The position numbers and the translations under genes were made by a program. Of a DNA stretch of 64,000 bases, positions 51,712-62,433 are shown in pieces. The notes under the pieces are model-generated. The model saw only the letters and a list, made by a program, of their open reading frames with translations. It made no database searches and was not told the origin of the DNA. Source of the stretch: Leisingera aquaemixtae (lineage in GTDB: Bacteria; Pseudomonadota; Alphaproteobacteria; Rhodobacterales; Rhodobacteraceae); NCBI RefSeq assembly GCF_019801145.1, contig NZ_JAHVJQ010000004.1, positions 372,001 to 436,000 of the forward strand, in the 5' to 3' direction. Within the stretch, counting starts at the first letter, position 1. Each line of letters starts with the position of its first letter.

Positions 51712-54342
51712 ATGCCCTTTCTTCGCCGAACTGACCGCCGGGCCGGCCAGCAGGCCGATCCGGTTCTGAAACAGCTGGGCTGGCCCCTGCGCCTGACGCG
51801 GGCCGGGCTGGTGGCGGAACGTGCCTTGCGCGCCTTCTGGCCGCTGGCCTCGGTGCTGATGGCGGCGCTGGCGGCGCTGATGCTGGGGCTGCACCAGATG
51901 CTGCCGGAGCGGTTGGTCTGGACCGGCGCGATGGCGGTGCTGATTGCCGCCACTGCGGCGCTGGGGCGGGGCCTCTGGCGCTTTCGCTGGCCCAGCCGGG
52001 CCGCGGCGCTGGAGCGGCTTGACAGCACCCTGCCGGGCCGCCCGGTCACCGCACTCTTGGACACCCAGGCCATCGGCGCAGAGGATGCCGCCTCAGCCGC
52101 GCTGTGGCGGGCGCACCAGCGCCGGATGGCCGCAGCTGCGGCCAAGGCCAGAGCGCCGGCGCCTGATCTGAATATTGCGTCCAATGATCCCTACGCCCTG
52201 CGCTATATGGCCGGGCTGCTGCTGGCGGTGGCGGTGCTGTTCGGCTCGATCTGGCAGGTGGCCGCGGTGAAGGACTTGGGTTCGGGCAGCGGTGCCGCGC
52301 TGAACGGCCCGGCGTGGGAGGGCTGGGCGGAGCCGCCCGCCTACACCCGGCTGCCGGTGCTTTACCTGAACGACCAGGACGGCGGCCTTCTGCATCTGCC
52401 GGAAGGCAGCCGCGTGACCCTGCGGTTCTATGGCGAGGCAGGAGCGCTTGAGCTGGCGGAAAGTGTGTCGGGCCAGGGCGGAGGCGAACCGGAAACCCCT
52501 CAGGCCGCTATGGAGTTTGACGTCGCCCGCAGCGGCGCCGTCTCAATCGAAGGCAGCGGCGGCCGCAGCTGGCAGGTGGAAGTGATCCCCGACAGCCCGC
52601 CCAAGGTGGCGGTTGCGGGCCAGCCGGAACTGGAAAACGACGGCTACACCTCGCTGGCCTTTGCTGCGCGCGATGACTACGGCGTTGCCGCCGGGCAGGT
52701 GCGGATCACGCTGGACCTGCCAGCGGTGGAGCGGAGCCACGGTCTGGCCGCCGCCCCGGACCCGCGCGAGGCGCTGGTGCTGGATCTGCCGCTGCCCCTG
52801 TCCGGTTCGCGCAAGGAATTCACCGAGAAGCTGATCGAGGATTTCGCCGAGCATCCCTGGGCCAACCTGCCTGTGGTCTTCACCTTTTCCGCGGTGGATG
52901 AAGCGGGGCAGTCCGCAGCCGCCGCGGGCTTTGGCGCCAGCCTTCTGACCCGCCGCTTCTTTGATCCGCTGGCCGCTGCGGTGATCGAACAGCGCCGCGA
53001 CCTGTTGTGGACGCGCGCCAATGCGCCGCGGGTGGCCCAGATCCTGCGCACCCTGTCGCACCGGCCGGAGGGGCTCTACCGCGATTACGGCGATTACCTT
53101 CGGCTGCGCACCATCCTGCGGCGGCTGGAAAGCTATACCGTGAAGGGCACGATCCCGGAACCGCGGCAGGAGGAGATCGCCGCTGCGCTGTGGGACCTGG
53201 CGATCCAGCTGGAAGAGGGCGATGTCGGCGACGCGCTGGAGCGGATGCAGCGGGCGCAGGAGCGGCTGAGCCAGGCGATGCGCGACGGAGCAAGCGACCA
53301 GGAGATCGCCCGGCTGATGCAGGAGCTGCGCGAAGCGACCCAGGACTACCTGCGCCAGCTTAGCCGCCAGGCCGAGGCCAACGGCGAGATGATGGACCCG
53401 GGCGAGATGTCCGGGGATATGATGACCCTCAGCCAGGACGACCTGCAGGCGATGATGGACCGCATCCAGGAGCTGATGGAGCAGGGCCGCATGGCCGAGG
53501 CCGAACAGGCGCTGCGCGAGTTTCAGCAGATGATGGAGAACATGCGGATGACCCGCTCGCAGCAGGGCCAGGGCCAGGGCGATGAGGGCCGCCAGGCGAT
53601 GGAGGGGCTGGCCGAGACCCTGCGCGAGCAGCAGGGGCTGTCGGATGAGGCGTTCCGCGACCTGCAGGAGCAGTTCAACCCCGGCGCCCGCAGCGGCGAG
53701 AGCCAGGGCAACGAGGGCCGCGACGGCGGATTGGGCCGCGGCCAGAGCCATCAGGGCGGCCAGGGCGGTGACAGCGGCCAGGACGGCCAGGGCGGCGAAG
53801 GGGCACAGAGCCGCAATCCCGATGGCCAGGGCGGCAACGGGCGCGAACAGTTGGGGCAGGGCGGATCGCTGGCGGACCGCCAGCAGGCCCTGCGCCAGCA
53901 GCTGCAGCAGCAGCGCGACGGGCTGCCCTACCTGGGCGGCGAGGCCGGTGACGCCGCGCGCGAGGCGCTGGACCGCGCAGGTCGCGCCATGGAGGGGGCG
54001 GAGGATGCGCTGCGCGGCGGCGACAATGCCGAAGCCATCGACCGCCAGTCCGACGCGATGGAGGCATTGCGCGAGGGCATGCGCAGCCTTGGCGAGGCGC
54101 TGGCGCAGCGCGATGACGGGCAGCGCAACGGCCAGGGGCAGCCTTCCGCCACCGCGCAGGGCGAAAGGCTGGATCCGCTGGGCCGCGGCAACGGCACCGT
54201 GGATGACGGCGGCAAGGTGGGCGAGGGCAATGCCTACCGCCGCGCCTGGGATCTTCTGGAGGACATCCGCCGCCGCGCCGGCGAGCGCGAACGCAGCGAG
54301 CGCGAGCGCAGCTACCTGCAGCGGCTGCTGGACCGTTTCTGA
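51712..54342 (+). CDS. TIGR02302 (DUF4175) family membrane protein
   Basis: An 876-residue protein of the TIGR02302 family, large alphaproteobacterial proteins of unknown role. The N-terminal ~180 residues include two to three membrane helices (about 45-62, 68-85, 165-182); the family sequence GWAEPPAYTRLPVLYL is near residue 205. The middle is helical and charged (ERMQRAQERLSQAMRDGA, EQGRMAEAEQALREFQQMME), and residues about 620-730 are a Gln/Gly/Asp-rich low-complexity stretch before a conserved C-terminal helical tail. It is convergent with the zinc-ribbon gene. Confidence 0.9.
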   Translation: MPFLRRTDRRAGQQADPVLKQLGWPLRLTRAGLVAERALRAFWPLASVLMAALAALMLGLHQMLPERLVWTGAMAVLIAATAALGRGLWRFRWPSRAAALERLDSTLPGRPVTALLDTQAIGAEDAASAALWRAHQRRMAAAAAKARAPAPDLNIASNDPYALRYMAGLLLAVAVLFGSIWQVAAVKDLGSGSGAALNGPAWEGWAEPPAYTRLPVLYLNDQDGGLLHLPEGSRVTLRFYGEAGALELAESVSGQGGGEPETPQAAMEFDVARSGAVSIEGSGGRSWQVEVIPDSPPKVAVAGQPELENDGYTSLAFAARDDYGVAAGQVRITLDLPAVERSHGLAAAPDPREALVLDLPLPLSGSRKEFTEKLIEDFAEHPWANLPVVFTFSAVDEAGQSAAAAGFGASLLTRRFFDPLAAAVIEQRRDLLWTRANAPRVAQILRTLSHRPEGLYRDYGDYLRLRTILRRLESYTVKGTIPEPRQEEIAAALWDLAIQLEEGDVGDALERMQRAQERLSQAMRDGASDQEIARLMQELREATQDYLRQLSRQAEANGEMMDPGEMSGDMMTLSQDDLQAMMDRIQELMEQGRMAEAEQALREFQQMMENMRMTRSQQGQGQGDEGRQAMEGLAETLREQQGLSDEAFRDLQEQFNPGARSGESQGNEGRDGGLGRGQSHQGGQGGDSGQDGQGGEGAQSRNPDGQGGNGREQLGQGGSLADRQQALRQQLQQQRDGLPYLGGEAGDAAREALDRAGRAMEGAEDALRGGDNAEAIDRQSDAMEALREGMRSLGEALAQRDDGQRNGQGQPSATAQGERLDPLGRGNGTVDDGGKVGEGNAYRRAWDLLEDIRRRAGERERSERERSYLQRLLDRF

Positions 54343-54403
54343 GCCCCGGCAACTGGCCGCCCCTGCTGCGGGGCGCGGGAGGCTGAGCGCGGAAAAGCGG
54401 GTG

Positions 54404-55372
<969 letters not shown>

Positions 55373-55393
55373 CATGCTCTCCTCGGCACCATC

Positions 55394-55423
55394 CCGCCGC
55401 CCTGGCGGCGGCAGGTTGTTTTT
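55394..55423 (+). terminator. Terminator-like hairpin between divergent genes
   Basis: CCGCCGCC at 55394-55401 pairs with GGCGGCGG at 55404-55411 and a run of six T follows at about 55419. It faces the plus strand although no plus-strand gene ends here, so it may block read-through from spurious or antisense transcription into the region before ftsE. Confidence 0.45.
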
Positions 55424-55578
55424 TAAGGGACTATAGGCATCCGCAGCGGCTGGTGAAAGTGCCATTTGCGGCGGCATCCGGGCACCGGGTTTCCCGGCAA
55501 CAGAGCCCCCATTGAAACTGCCGGCCCCTTGGGGCAAAACAGCCGGGCGCAAATAACGGGCGCGTTCAGGGGGCAGCA

Positions 55579-56256
55579 GTGATCGAGCTGGAAAATGTGG
55601 GCTACAATTACGGCGGCGGCGAGCTGCTGAATGCGGTGTCGGTGCAGCTGGCACCGGGCTCCTTCCATTTCCTGACCGGCCCCTCCGGGGCAGGCAAGAC
55701 CACGCTTCTGAAACTGTGCTACGGCGCGCTGATGCCGACCGCGGGCCGGGTGCGCGCCTTCAACATGGATGTGCACGGGCTGGACCGCGACCAGATGGCC
55801 TATCTGCGCCGCCGGGTCGGCGTGGTGCACCAGGACTGCCGGTTCCTGGACCACCTGCCGGTGATCGAGAATATCGCGCTGCCGCTGCTGGTGTCCGGCC
55901 GGGAGCTGAGCCATGAGGAGGCCAACCTTCAGGAACTGCTGAACTGGGTCGGCCTCAGCGAGCGCGCCCATGCGCTGCCGCCGGAACTGTCGGGCGGCGA
56001 GCGCCAGCGGGCTGCCCTGGCACGCTCGGTGATCCTGTCGCCGGATGTGATCATTGCCGATGAGCCGACCGGCAACGTCGACTGGGAAATGTCGCAGCGG
56101 CTGCTGCAGCTGCTGGTGGAGCTGAACCGGATGGGCAAGACCATCCTGGTCGCCACTCATGACCTGTCGCTGATCCGGGCCGCCAAGAACCAGGTGCAGG
56201 CGCGGGTGCTGCGGATTTCCAACCGGCAGCTGCAACTGGCGGGGGCCGACCTATGA
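55579..56256 (+). CDS. ftsE: Cell division ATP-binding protein FtsE
   Basis: FtsE is the ATPase of the FtsEX complex, which links cell division to septal peptidoglycan hydrolases. The 225-residue ABC protein has Walker A GPSGAGKTT near residue 35, a Q-loop HQDCRFLDH, the signature LSGGERQRAAL near residue 139 and Walker B VIIADEPTGN near 158. It overlaps ftsX by four bases (ATGA), and the pair is followed by plsC. The order fits the usual alphaproteobacterial ftsE-ftsX unit. Confidence 0.97.
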   Translation: MIELENVGYNYGGGELLNAVSVQLAPGSFHFLTGPSGAGKTTLLKLCYGALMPTAGRVRAFNMDVHGLDRDQMAYLRRRVGVVHQDCRFLDHLPVIENIALPLLVSGRELSHEEANLQELLNWVGLSERAHALPPELSGGERQRAALARSVILSPDVIIADEPTGNVDWEMSQRLLQLLVELNRMGKTILVATHDLSLIRAAKNQVQARVLRISNRQLQLAGADL

Positions 56257-57152
56257 GCGAGGGCAGGCTGCGCAAGCTGATCCTGGGCGATACCCAGGCC
56301 GACCGTGTGGTGCCGCCGAGCGGCTTTACCGCCCAGCTGACCCTGTTTGTCTCCGGCGCCATGGCCTTCCTCACGGTTTTTGCGCTGGCGCTGTCGATGG
56401 CGTCGGGGCGGCTGGCGGATCAATGGGCGTCTGAGCTGGCGCGGGCCGCCACCCTGCGCATCAACGCCCCGGCAGAGCAGCGTGCCGCCCAGACCGAGGC
56501 GGTGCTGGAGATCCTGCGCCAGACGCCCGGCGTCGCCACTGCGCGGGCGCTGACGGGCGAGGAGCAGGCAGCGCTGCTGGCGCCCTGGTTCGGCGCCAGC
56601 GTTCCGGTGGGCGATCTGCCGCTGCCGCAGCTGATTGAGGTGACCGGCGACGACGCCGGCTATGACGCCCAAGGTTTGCGGCTGCGGCTGCAGGCCGAGG
56701 TTCCGGGCGCGGTGCTGGATGACCACACCCGCTGGCGGGCGCCGCTGGTGGATGCCGCACGGGCGCTGCGCCGCCTGGCCTGGGTGTCGATCCTGCTGAT
56801 CGGCGGCGCAACTGCGGCAATGATCACCCTGGCCGCCAACGCGGCGCTGGCGGCCAACGCCCAGGTGATCGAGGTGCTGCGGCTGGTCGGCGCGCTGGAC
56901 AGCTATATCGCCCAGGCCTTCATCCGCCGCTTCACCTTGCGGGCGCTGACCGGCGCTGCCGCGGGCATGCTGCTGGGCATGATCGGCGTCTGGCTGATGC
57001 CTGAAGCTTCCGATGAGGGCGGCTTCCTCACCGGTCTCGGCTTTCAGGGCTGGGGCTGGCTGGTGCCGCTTTTGATACCGCCGCTGGGCGCGCTGGTGGC
57101 CTTTGCCGCCACCACCCGTGCGGCCACCAAACGTCTGGGGGAACTGTCGTGA
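56253..57152 (+). CDS. ftsX: Cell division protein FtsX
   Basis: FtsX is the membrane half of the FtsEX complex. The 299-residue protein has four transmembrane segments: one near residues 25-47, then a periplasmic loop of about 120 residues, then three further helices (about 170-190, 220-245, 265-285). The cytoplasmic N-terminal tail of about 25 residues and the ALDSYIAQAFIRRF segment before the third helix suit the family. It is coupled to ftsE upstream and to plsC downstream by four-base overlaps. Confidence 0.93.
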   Translation: MSEGRLRKLILGDTQADRVVPPSGFTAQLTLFVSGAMAFLTVFALALSMASGRLADQWASELARAATLRINAPAEQRAAQTEAVLEILRQTPGVATARALTGEEQAALLAPWFGASVPVGDLPLPQLIEVTGDDAGYDAQGLRLRLQAEVPGAVLDDHTRWRAPLVDAARALRRLAWVSILLIGGATAAMITLAANAALAANAQVIEVLRLVGALDSYIAQAFIRRFTLRALTGAAAGMLLGMIGVWLMPEASDEGGFLTGLGFQGWGWLVPLLIPPLGALVAFAATTRAATKRLGELS

Positions 57153-57898
57153 AAAATCCCGTCCAATGGCTGCGCTCCTTTGTGTTCATCGTGCAGATGT
57201 ACCTGGCGATGCTGGTTCTGGGGATCGTGTTCGCGCCCTGGGCAATGGCCTCCCCCAAAGGCGCGCGCGTGGCCTGCAAGAGCTTTGCCCGCTGGGCGCT
57301 GTGGACCGCCCGCTGGATGGTCGGCATCCGCACCGAGGTGCGCGGGCTGGTGCCCTCAGGCGAGGTGATCATCGCGGCCAAGCACCAAAGCTTTCTGGAC
57401 ATCATCATCATCTTCAACGCGGTGCCCTCGGCCCGGTTCATCATGAAGCGCGAGCTGATGTGGACCCCGGTGATCGGCGTCTATGCCAAGCGGCTGGGCT
57501 GCGTGCCGGTCGACCGCGGCAAGCGCGGTGCGGCGATCGCCAAGATGGTCAAGGATGTCGCCAAGGAGACCAAGGAGCCGGGCCAGCTGATCATCTATTC
57601 GCAGGGCACCCGCGTGGCCCCCGGCGCCCGGAAGCCGTACAAGATCGGCACCGCGGTGCTTTACGAGGGGCTGAAGCAGCCTTGCATCCCCGCCGCCACC
57701 AATGTCGGCGTGTTCTGGCCGCGCACCGGCATCTACCGCAAGCCGGGGCTGGCGGTGGTGGAGTTTCTGGAGCCGATGCAGCCGGGGATCGCCCGCGGCG
57801 ACTTCATGGAGCAGCTGGAAGCGCGTGTCGAAAACCGCTCCGACGATCTGATGCGCGAAGCCGGGTTCGACCCGGAGCAGGCAGCGGTTCAGGCCTAA
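57149..57898 (+). CDS. plsC: 1-acyl-sn-glycerol-3-phosphate acyltransferase PlsC
   Basis: PlsC transfers a second acyl chain to lysophosphatidic acid to make phosphatidic acid. The 249-residue membrane protein has an N-terminal hydrophobic helix (about 11-31), the catalytic HxxxxD as KHQSFLDI near residue 78, and the EGTR-like block as SQGTRVAPG near 150, a variant of the glycerolipid-binding motif. It is coupled to ftsX by a four-base overlap, so phospholipid synthesis is cotranscribed with division genes; plsY, the previous step, is at 4170-4778. Confidence 0.95.
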   Translation: MKNPVQWLRSFVFIVQMYLAMLVLGIVFAPWAMASPKGARVACKSFARWALWTARWMVGIRTEVRGLVPSGEVIIAAKHQSFLDIIIIFNAVPSARFIMKRELMWTPVIGVYAKRLGCVPVDRGKRGAAIAKMVKDVAKETKEPGQLIIYSQGTRVAPGARKPYKIGTAVLYEGLKQPCIPAATNVGVFWPRTGIYRKPGLAVVEFLEPMQPGIARGDFMEQLEARVENRSDDLMREAGFDPEQAAVQA

Positions 57899-58060
57899 CC
57901 TGCCGCCAAGGCGGCGGGCCGGGGCAAACCAGCTGTCGAATTGCCGGGGTGACGCCTTGCCAGAAACAGGTTAGCGTCATGGCAAAGGCGCAGCGGGCTG
58001 CAGCTTTGCGGCAGCGCGGCCGGCCGTGGACAACAAGAGCCAACAACGGGCAGTGAACGA

Positions 58061-59068
58061 ATGAGCGATTTTCTGGCTTCCTATCTGGCCTATGCCAGAG
58101 ATGTCGTCCTTTATTTTCTCGACCCCGGGCAGCGTGTTTTTTACCTGTATATCGCGACCTCCGTTCTGGCGGCATACGGGGTTTACCTGTTCCAGCGCAG
58201 GCAGAGCCGTTCTGCCGGACGGGGCTCTTTCCTGGCTTTCCTGTTTCCCAAGTCTGTATGGTCGCACCCCTCCGCCTGGCTCGACGTGCGCTATTTCTTC
58301 TTTCACAAACTGCTGGCCCATTTCCTGCTGCTGGGCCTTTTTGCCGGTTCCGCAGCCACGGTGTTCCGGTGGATCACCGGCCATGCGATCACCTCTCTGC
58401 CCGCCACCGCTGAGGGCGCCGCAGGGTGGGGGATTGTGATCGGCTACATGCTGGTCAGCACAATTGTCCTCGATCTGATCGGCTATACCGTGCACTACCT
58501 GCAGCACAAGGTGCCGATCCTGTGGGAATTCCACAAGGTGCACCACAGCGCCGAGGTGATGCATCCGCTGTCCAACTACCGCGAGCACCCGGTGGACAAT
58601 TTCTTCTACCTGCTTCTGATCGGCGCGGGCTACGGGGCAGTAGCGGGCGGTGTCTACCAGTATGCCGCAGTGGTGCCGAGCGTTCCCAGCATTCTGGGCG
58701 TGCCCGTGCTGATGTTTGCCTTCAACATCCTGGCCTATAACCTGCGCCATTCCCACGTCTGGCTGCGCTGGCCCGGCGTCTGGTCCAAGGTGTTTCCGTC
58801 GCCCGCCCATCATCACGTGCACCACAGCTGCCACCCGGATCATTTCGACAAGAACTTTGCCTTCATGTTCCCGGTCTGGGACGTGATTTTCGGCACCTAT
58901 GAGATGCCGGAGGACAACCGCGATGTGAAATTCGGAGTCGCGGGCATGAAACCGATGGAGATGGACACCTGCTGGAAGCTCTATTCCATCCCCTTCGTCA
59001 AGGCTGCGCGCCGTTTGAAACGGAACGGCAAGGCGGCCGGGGCCAGCAGCCGGACAGATGCCGGATGA
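58061..59068 (+). CDS. Sterol desaturase / fatty acid hydroxylase superfamily protein, second copy
   Basis: A 335-residue membrane protein with several hydrophobic helices and the histidine clusters of the fatty acid hydroxylase superfamily: HYLQHKVP near residue 145, FHKVHHSAEVMHP near 160, and PAHHHVHHSCHPDH near 250. The substrate is unknown. It is longer than the copy at 44813-45745 and has an extended N-terminal region. No ribosome binding site of note is seen; the ATG at 58061 is supported by the length of the N-terminal helices. Confidence 0.88.
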   Translation: MSDFLASYLAYARDVVLYFLDPGQRVFYLYIATSVLAAYGVYLFQRRQSRSAGRGSFLAFLFPKSVWSHPSAWLDVRYFFFHKLLAHFLLLGLFAGSAATVFRWITGHAITSLPATAEGAAGWGIVIGYMLVSTIVLDLIGYTVHYLQHKVPILWEFHKVHHSAEVMHPLSNYREHPVDNFFYLLLIGAGYGAVAGGVYQYAAVVPSVPSILGVPVLMFAFNILAYNLRHSHVWLRWPGVWSKVFPSPAHHHVHHSCHPDHFDKNFAFMFPVWDVIFGTYEMPEDNRDVKFGVAGMKPMEMDTCWKLYSIPFVKAARRLKRNGKAAGASSRTDAG

Positions 59069-59119
59069 TCGCGGTACGGACCGCCGCGGCGCAGGGACTG
59101 TCCGGCGTCGCCTGGGAGA

Positions 59120-59428
59120 TCAGCGGATCACTTCGCCGATCAGGATCTGCGGCTGAACATCGGTGAAATTCGGAATGTCGTCCAGCGCAGGCCCAGCCGC
59201 CTGCATCGCCGCGTCCATCGCGGCCTGATCGGCAAAGACGAATGTGGCAATGGCAAAGAACGGCGCCGGGACATGCGGTCCGCCCGCCAGCCCCTTGGTC
59301 ACCACAGCCGATTGGATGTGCGGCCCCATGTGCTGGTCCACGATCTGCATGTGGGTGTCTGCGTAGTAGGCGTGGTCGAAGGTCTTGCCTTCGGCAGCCG
59401 GGTAGATGACTTGCAATGAAATGGCCAT
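59120..59428 (-). CDS. EthD-like small protein
   Basis: A 102-residue cytoplasmic protein whose sequence (LQVIYPAAEGKTFDHAYYADTHMQIVDQHMG) fits the EthD or related ABM-type dimeric alpha-beta barrel fold, which in other bacteria helps cytochrome P450 or other oxidations or simply binds small molecules. It stands alone, with a GGAGACA sequence upstream of the ATG. A specific role cannot be given. Confidence 0.75.
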   Translation of the reverse strand: MAISLQVIYPAAEGKTFDHAYYADTHMQIVDQHMGPHIQSAVVTKGLAGGPHVPAPFFAIATFVFADQAAMDAAMQAAGPALDDIPNFTDVQPQILIGEVIR

Positions 59429-59674
59429 GGTGTGTCTCCTGGGGGTTGAAAAGCTGCAGCTGCTTGTAGGTTGGTTTTCCGCTGCTCCAAAGGAAAAAAT
59501 GGGTTTTCAGCGAATAGTCTCGGATGCAAGAAGTTACTTAAGAACAGCTCTTAGTGGTTGAAAAACTCTACTTTCTCCTTTTGGGCGTTTTTGATAACTG
59601 GATTTTGACCGTTCGGATTAATTACGTGAAGGGGCGGTGCAAGACCGCTGGAAAATATCAATTAATGGAACAAT

Positions 59675-60085
59675 ATGATGCTGAAAAAGATTGGCGCTGC
59701 TGCGTGCGTCTCTGCGATGCTTGCCTCAGGCTGTGCCCAAAAAAGTGAAAATGTAGCAGGTGCATATGTTTCGCCTCTCGCCTATCAAGGGCTGAGTTGC
59801 CACCAGATCGAATCCGAAGCTCGGCGTGTTTCCTCGCGGGCAGCATCCGTTTCAGGTATCCAGGATAAGAATGCCTCGAATGACGCCGTCGCAACAGGCG
59901 TGGCGCTTGTACTCTTCTGGCCAGCTGCATTCTTTATCAAGGGAAACAAAGAAAATGCAGCGGAACTCGCCCGTCTGAAAGGCGAGCTCGAAGCACTTGA
60001 GCAGATTTCGATACAGAAAAATTGTGGAATTGTGTTCCAAGCACCTGTAGCGGAAAAGCCGAAGGCGACGGAAGAAGAAGCCTGA
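59675..60085 (+). CDS. Low-GC lipoprotein of unknown function
   Basis: A 136-residue exported protein with a lipoprotein leader (MMLKKIGAAACVSAMLASGC; lipobox ASGC, cleavage before the cysteine at 20). The mature part has a coiled-coil-like C-terminal segment (AAELARLKGELEALEQ) and a hydrophobic stretch (ATGVALVLFWPAAFF) that could be a second membrane contact. The surrounding DNA is clearly lower in GC than average. An ATG three bases later is an alternative start. Its 3' end is followed by a perfect hairpin. Confidence 0.72.
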   Translation: MMLKKIGAAACVSAMLASGCAQKSENVAGAYVSPLAYQGLSCHQIESEARRVSSRAASVSGIQDKNASNDAVATGVALVLFWPAAFFIKGNKENAAELARLKGELEALEQISIQKNCGIVFQAPVAEKPKATEEEA

Positions 60086-60113
60086 ACTGCGGTTCTCTAC
60101 CGGTGAACAATTA

Positions 60114-60137
60114 GAGGCGGTGCAATTGCACCGCCTC
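60114..60137. terminator. 24-base perfect palindrome between convergent genes
   Basis: GAGGCGGTGCAA and its exact complement TTGCACCGCCTC fill 60114-60137, between the lipoprotein gene and lpdA. It can act as a terminator on both strands; T-rich sequence follows on the plus side. Confidence 0.75.
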
Positions 60138-60144
60138 ATCTTTC

Positions 60145-61536
60145 TTAGCTGTGGATTGGCCCGTCGCCGCAGGCCAGCGCGGCCTCGCGCACTGCCTCGG
60201 AATAGGTCGGATGCGCATGGCAGGTGAGCGCCACATCCTCGGCCGAGGCGCCGAATTCCATTGCCACGCACAGCTCGTGGATCATGTCGCCCGCCGCCGG
60301 GCCGATGATCGCGGCGCCCAGGATGCGGTCGGTGTCCTTGTCGGCGATGATCTTGACGAAGCCGCCCTCGGCCTGGTTCACCGCCTTGGCGCGGGCGTTG
60401 CCCATGAACATGAACTTGCCAACTTTGATTTTGCGGCCCTCGGCCTTCAGCGCGTCCTCGGTGGCGCCGACGGTGGCAACCTCTGGCGTGGTGTAGACGA
60501 CGCCGGGGATCACGCCATAGTTCACATGGCCGTGCTTGCCGGCGATCTCCTCGGCCACCGCCATGCCCTCATCCTCGGCCTTATGCGCCAGCATCGGGCC
60601 TTCGATCACGTCGCCGATGGCATAGATGCCGGGGATATTGGTGCGCCAGTGGTTGTCGGTGGCGATCTGGCCGCGCTCGGTCATCTTGATCCCCAGCGCA
60701 TCGAGCCCCAGCCCCTCCGAGTAGGGCTTGCGTCCGGTCGCAACCAGCACCACGTCGGCGTCCAGCACCACCTCGTCGCCGCCTTTCTTGGGCTGATACT
60801 TGACCTTGGCCTTGGTCTTGGAGGTTTCCACCCCCTGCACCGCAGCGCCCAGGATGATGTTGAGGCCCTGCTTTTCCAGGATCCGCTTGAAGGAGCGCTG
60901 CACGTCCTTGTCCATGCCGGGGCAGACCGCGTCCATGTATTCCACCACGGTCACCTCGGAGCCGAGGCGGGCATAGACCGAGCCCAGTTCCAGACCGATC
61001 ACGCCGGCGCCGATCACCGCCAGTTTCTTCGGGATCTTCGGCAGCTCCAGCGCGCCGGTGGAGGAGACCACGATCTTCTCGTCGATCTCGACGCCCGGAA
61101 TGGAGGCGGGCACCGAGCCGGAGGCGATCACGATGCTCTTGGCCTCGTGCACCTCGTCGCCGACCTGCACCTTGCCGGCCGCCGGAATGGACGCCCAGCC
61201 CTTGATCCAGTCGATCTTGTTCTTCTTGAACAGGAATTCGATGCCGCCGGTGTTCTGGCCGATCACCTCGTCCTTGTAGGCCTTCATCTGGTCCCAGTCG
61301 ACCGAGGGGCTTTTGCCCTTGAGGCCCATATGGGCAAAGTTGTGCTCTGCCTCATGCAGCAGGTGGGTCGAGTGCAGCAGCGCCTTGGAGGGGATGCAGC
61401 CGACGTTCAGGCAGGTGCCGCCGAGGGTCTCGCGGCCCTCGACAACAGCTGTTTTCAGTCCCAGCTGGGCGCAGCGGATGGCGCAGACATAGCCGCCGGG
61501 GCCGGCGCCGATTACGATGACGTCATATTGGGACAT
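60145..61536 (-). CDS. lpdA: Dihydrolipoyl dehydrogenase (E3)
   Basis: E3 reoxidises the dihydrolipoyl group of 2-oxo acid dehydrogenase complexes, passing electrons to NAD+. The 463-residue flavoprotein begins [19 protein letters not shown], has the redox disulfide [13 protein letters not shown] near residue 40, a NAD-binding [10 protein letters not shown] near residue 180, and the C-terminal [10 protein letters not shown] with its catalytic histidine. The ATG at 61536 matches the family; the longer upstream frame is spurious. odhB (E2) lies about 1.5 kb away on the same strand. Confidence 0.97.
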   Translation of the reverse strand: MSQYDVIVIGAGPGGYVCAIRCAQLGLKTAVVEGRETLGGTCLNVGCIPSKALLHSTHLLHEAEHNFAHMGLKGKSPSVDWDQMKAYKDEVIGQNTGGIEFLFKKNKIDWIKGWASIPAAGKVQVGDEVHEAKSIVIASGSVPASIPGVEIDEKIVVSSTGALELPKIPKKLAVIGAGVIGLELGSVYARLGSEVTVVEYMDAVCPGMDKDVQRSFKRILEKQGLNIILGAAVQGVETSKTKAKVKYQPKKGGDEVVLDADVVLVATGRKPYSEGLGLDALGIKMTERGQIATDNHWRTNIPGIYAIGDVIEGPMLAHKAEDEGMAVAEEIAGKHGHVNYGVIPGVVYTTPEVATVGATEDALKAEGRKIKVGKFMFMGNARAKAVNQAEGGFVKIIADKDTDRILGAAIIGPAAGDMIHELCVAMEFGASAEDVALTCHAHPTYSEAVREAALACGDGPIHS

Positions 61537-61606
61537 GGGTCTGTCTTCCTCTGTTCTCCCTGGTTCCGTTTTCCGGAACACGCGTTAAGGGATAGTGGTC
61601 TTAGGA

Positions 61607-61876
61607 TCAGACGGGGGTCAACATCTTGATCGAGATATTGATGACCCCGTCGCGTTCAAGGTGCATGGCCAGTTCCTCCGATCCGAAGAAGGCGCGGGCC
61701 TTTTCCAGATCGGTGATCGCGAACAGCGCCACGGCGTGGTTTTTCTGGTCCGGATCGCTCCAGACGTTCAAATCGGTGATGCCCGCGGCCTGCCGGTTGC
61801 GCTTGTCCTGCCGGAACACGGTGAGCCAGGCATCGAAATCGGCCACATCGGCCTGCCAGAGAACATGGGTTGCCAT
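61607..61876 (-). CDS. Small protein with barrel-like pattern, unknown
   Basis: An 89-residue protein (THVLWQADVADFDAWLTVFRQ, KNHAVALFAITDLEKARAFFG) with a strand-helix-strand pattern like small dimeric alpha-beta barrel (ABM/EthD) proteins; no catalytic motif is visible. It follows an AAGGAG sequence. It lies between the MAPEG gene and lpdA and, with them, interrupts the odhB-lpdA run. No function recognised. Confidence 0.7.
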   Translation of the reverse strand: MATHVLWQADVADFDAWLTVFRQDKRNRQAAGITDLNVWSDPDQKNHAVALFAITDLEKARAFFGSEELAMHLERDGVINISIKMLTPV

Positions 61877-62016
61877 TGGTTATACTCCTTTTCCGTATTG
61901 AAGGCAGGATGCCCTGGCAAGGGTAAGGAGCGCTTTGATTCCACTCAAGAAAGGCAGGTGTTGCAGCAGTTTCCGAAGAAAAGGGGCGCTGCCCCCGGCT
62001 TGGGCGGAGCCATTTT

Positions 62017-62037
62017 GAGTATTTTCGGAAAGATGAA
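62017..62037 (+). repeat. Core copy of the GAGTATTTTT extragenic repeat
   Basis: GAGTATTTTCGGAAAGATGA immediately abuts the stop codon of the MAPEG gene and matches the core of the repeat at 8554, 29090, 36504 and 50143. A GC-rich palindrome-like stretch (GGGGCGCTGCCCCC) precedes it. It lacks the outer part of the long copies. Confidence 0.55.
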
Positions 62038-62040
62038 AGC

Positions 62041-62433
62041 TCATGCGAGGAGCACCCCCGCGAGCATTGCGGCAAGGCCGCTGGTGGCGATGAGCCAGAT
62101 GGCGGTGCGCAGGTAGGGCACGCCGCTGAGGTAGGCGGGCAGGTAGAGGGCGCGGCCCCCGAGATAGGTGTAAAGGCCGCCGGTGATCAGCGCACTTTGC
62201 AGACCACCCAGTTCGGCCACCAGCGCCAGGCTGATGAAGACCGGGGCGGTTTCCAGGAAATTGGTGAAGGCGCGCCGCGCCCGGCCCGCCAGCGCGCTGC
62301 GGCTGACGGAACTGTCGCGCGGACCTGCGGTCCAGGCGTTGCCAACGGAGAGTTTCAGCAGGAAGCTGTCGCAGCTCACGTGGATCAGGGCGAGGATCGA
62401 GAGGCAGACAAGGCCCCAGAGCGGGAGGGTCAT
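62041..62433 (-). CDS. MAPEG family membrane protein
   Basis: A 130-residue, four-helix membrane protein of the MAPEG family (membrane-associated proteins in eicosanoid and glutathione metabolism). The RARRAFTNFLETAPVFISLAL segment is the family hallmark, with the Glu/Arg glutathione-binding positions in the second helix. Bacterial members have poorly known roles. Its ATG overlaps the stop of the upstream gene at 62430-62927 by four bases. Confidence 0.9.
   Translation of the reverse strand: MTLPLWGLVCLSILALIHVSCDSFLLKLSVGNAWTAGPRDSSVSRSALAGRARRAFTNFLETAPVFISLALVAELGGLQSALITGGLYTYLGGRALYLPAYLSGVPYLRTAIWLIATSGLAAMLAGVLLA

Noticed and set aside
57979-58056. 25-codon frame before the second desaturase gene
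   Set aside because: Too short and without supporting signals.
60151-61629. Plus-strand frame opposite lpdA
   Set aside because: His/Gly/Ala-rich antisense shadow of the conserved flavoprotein gene.
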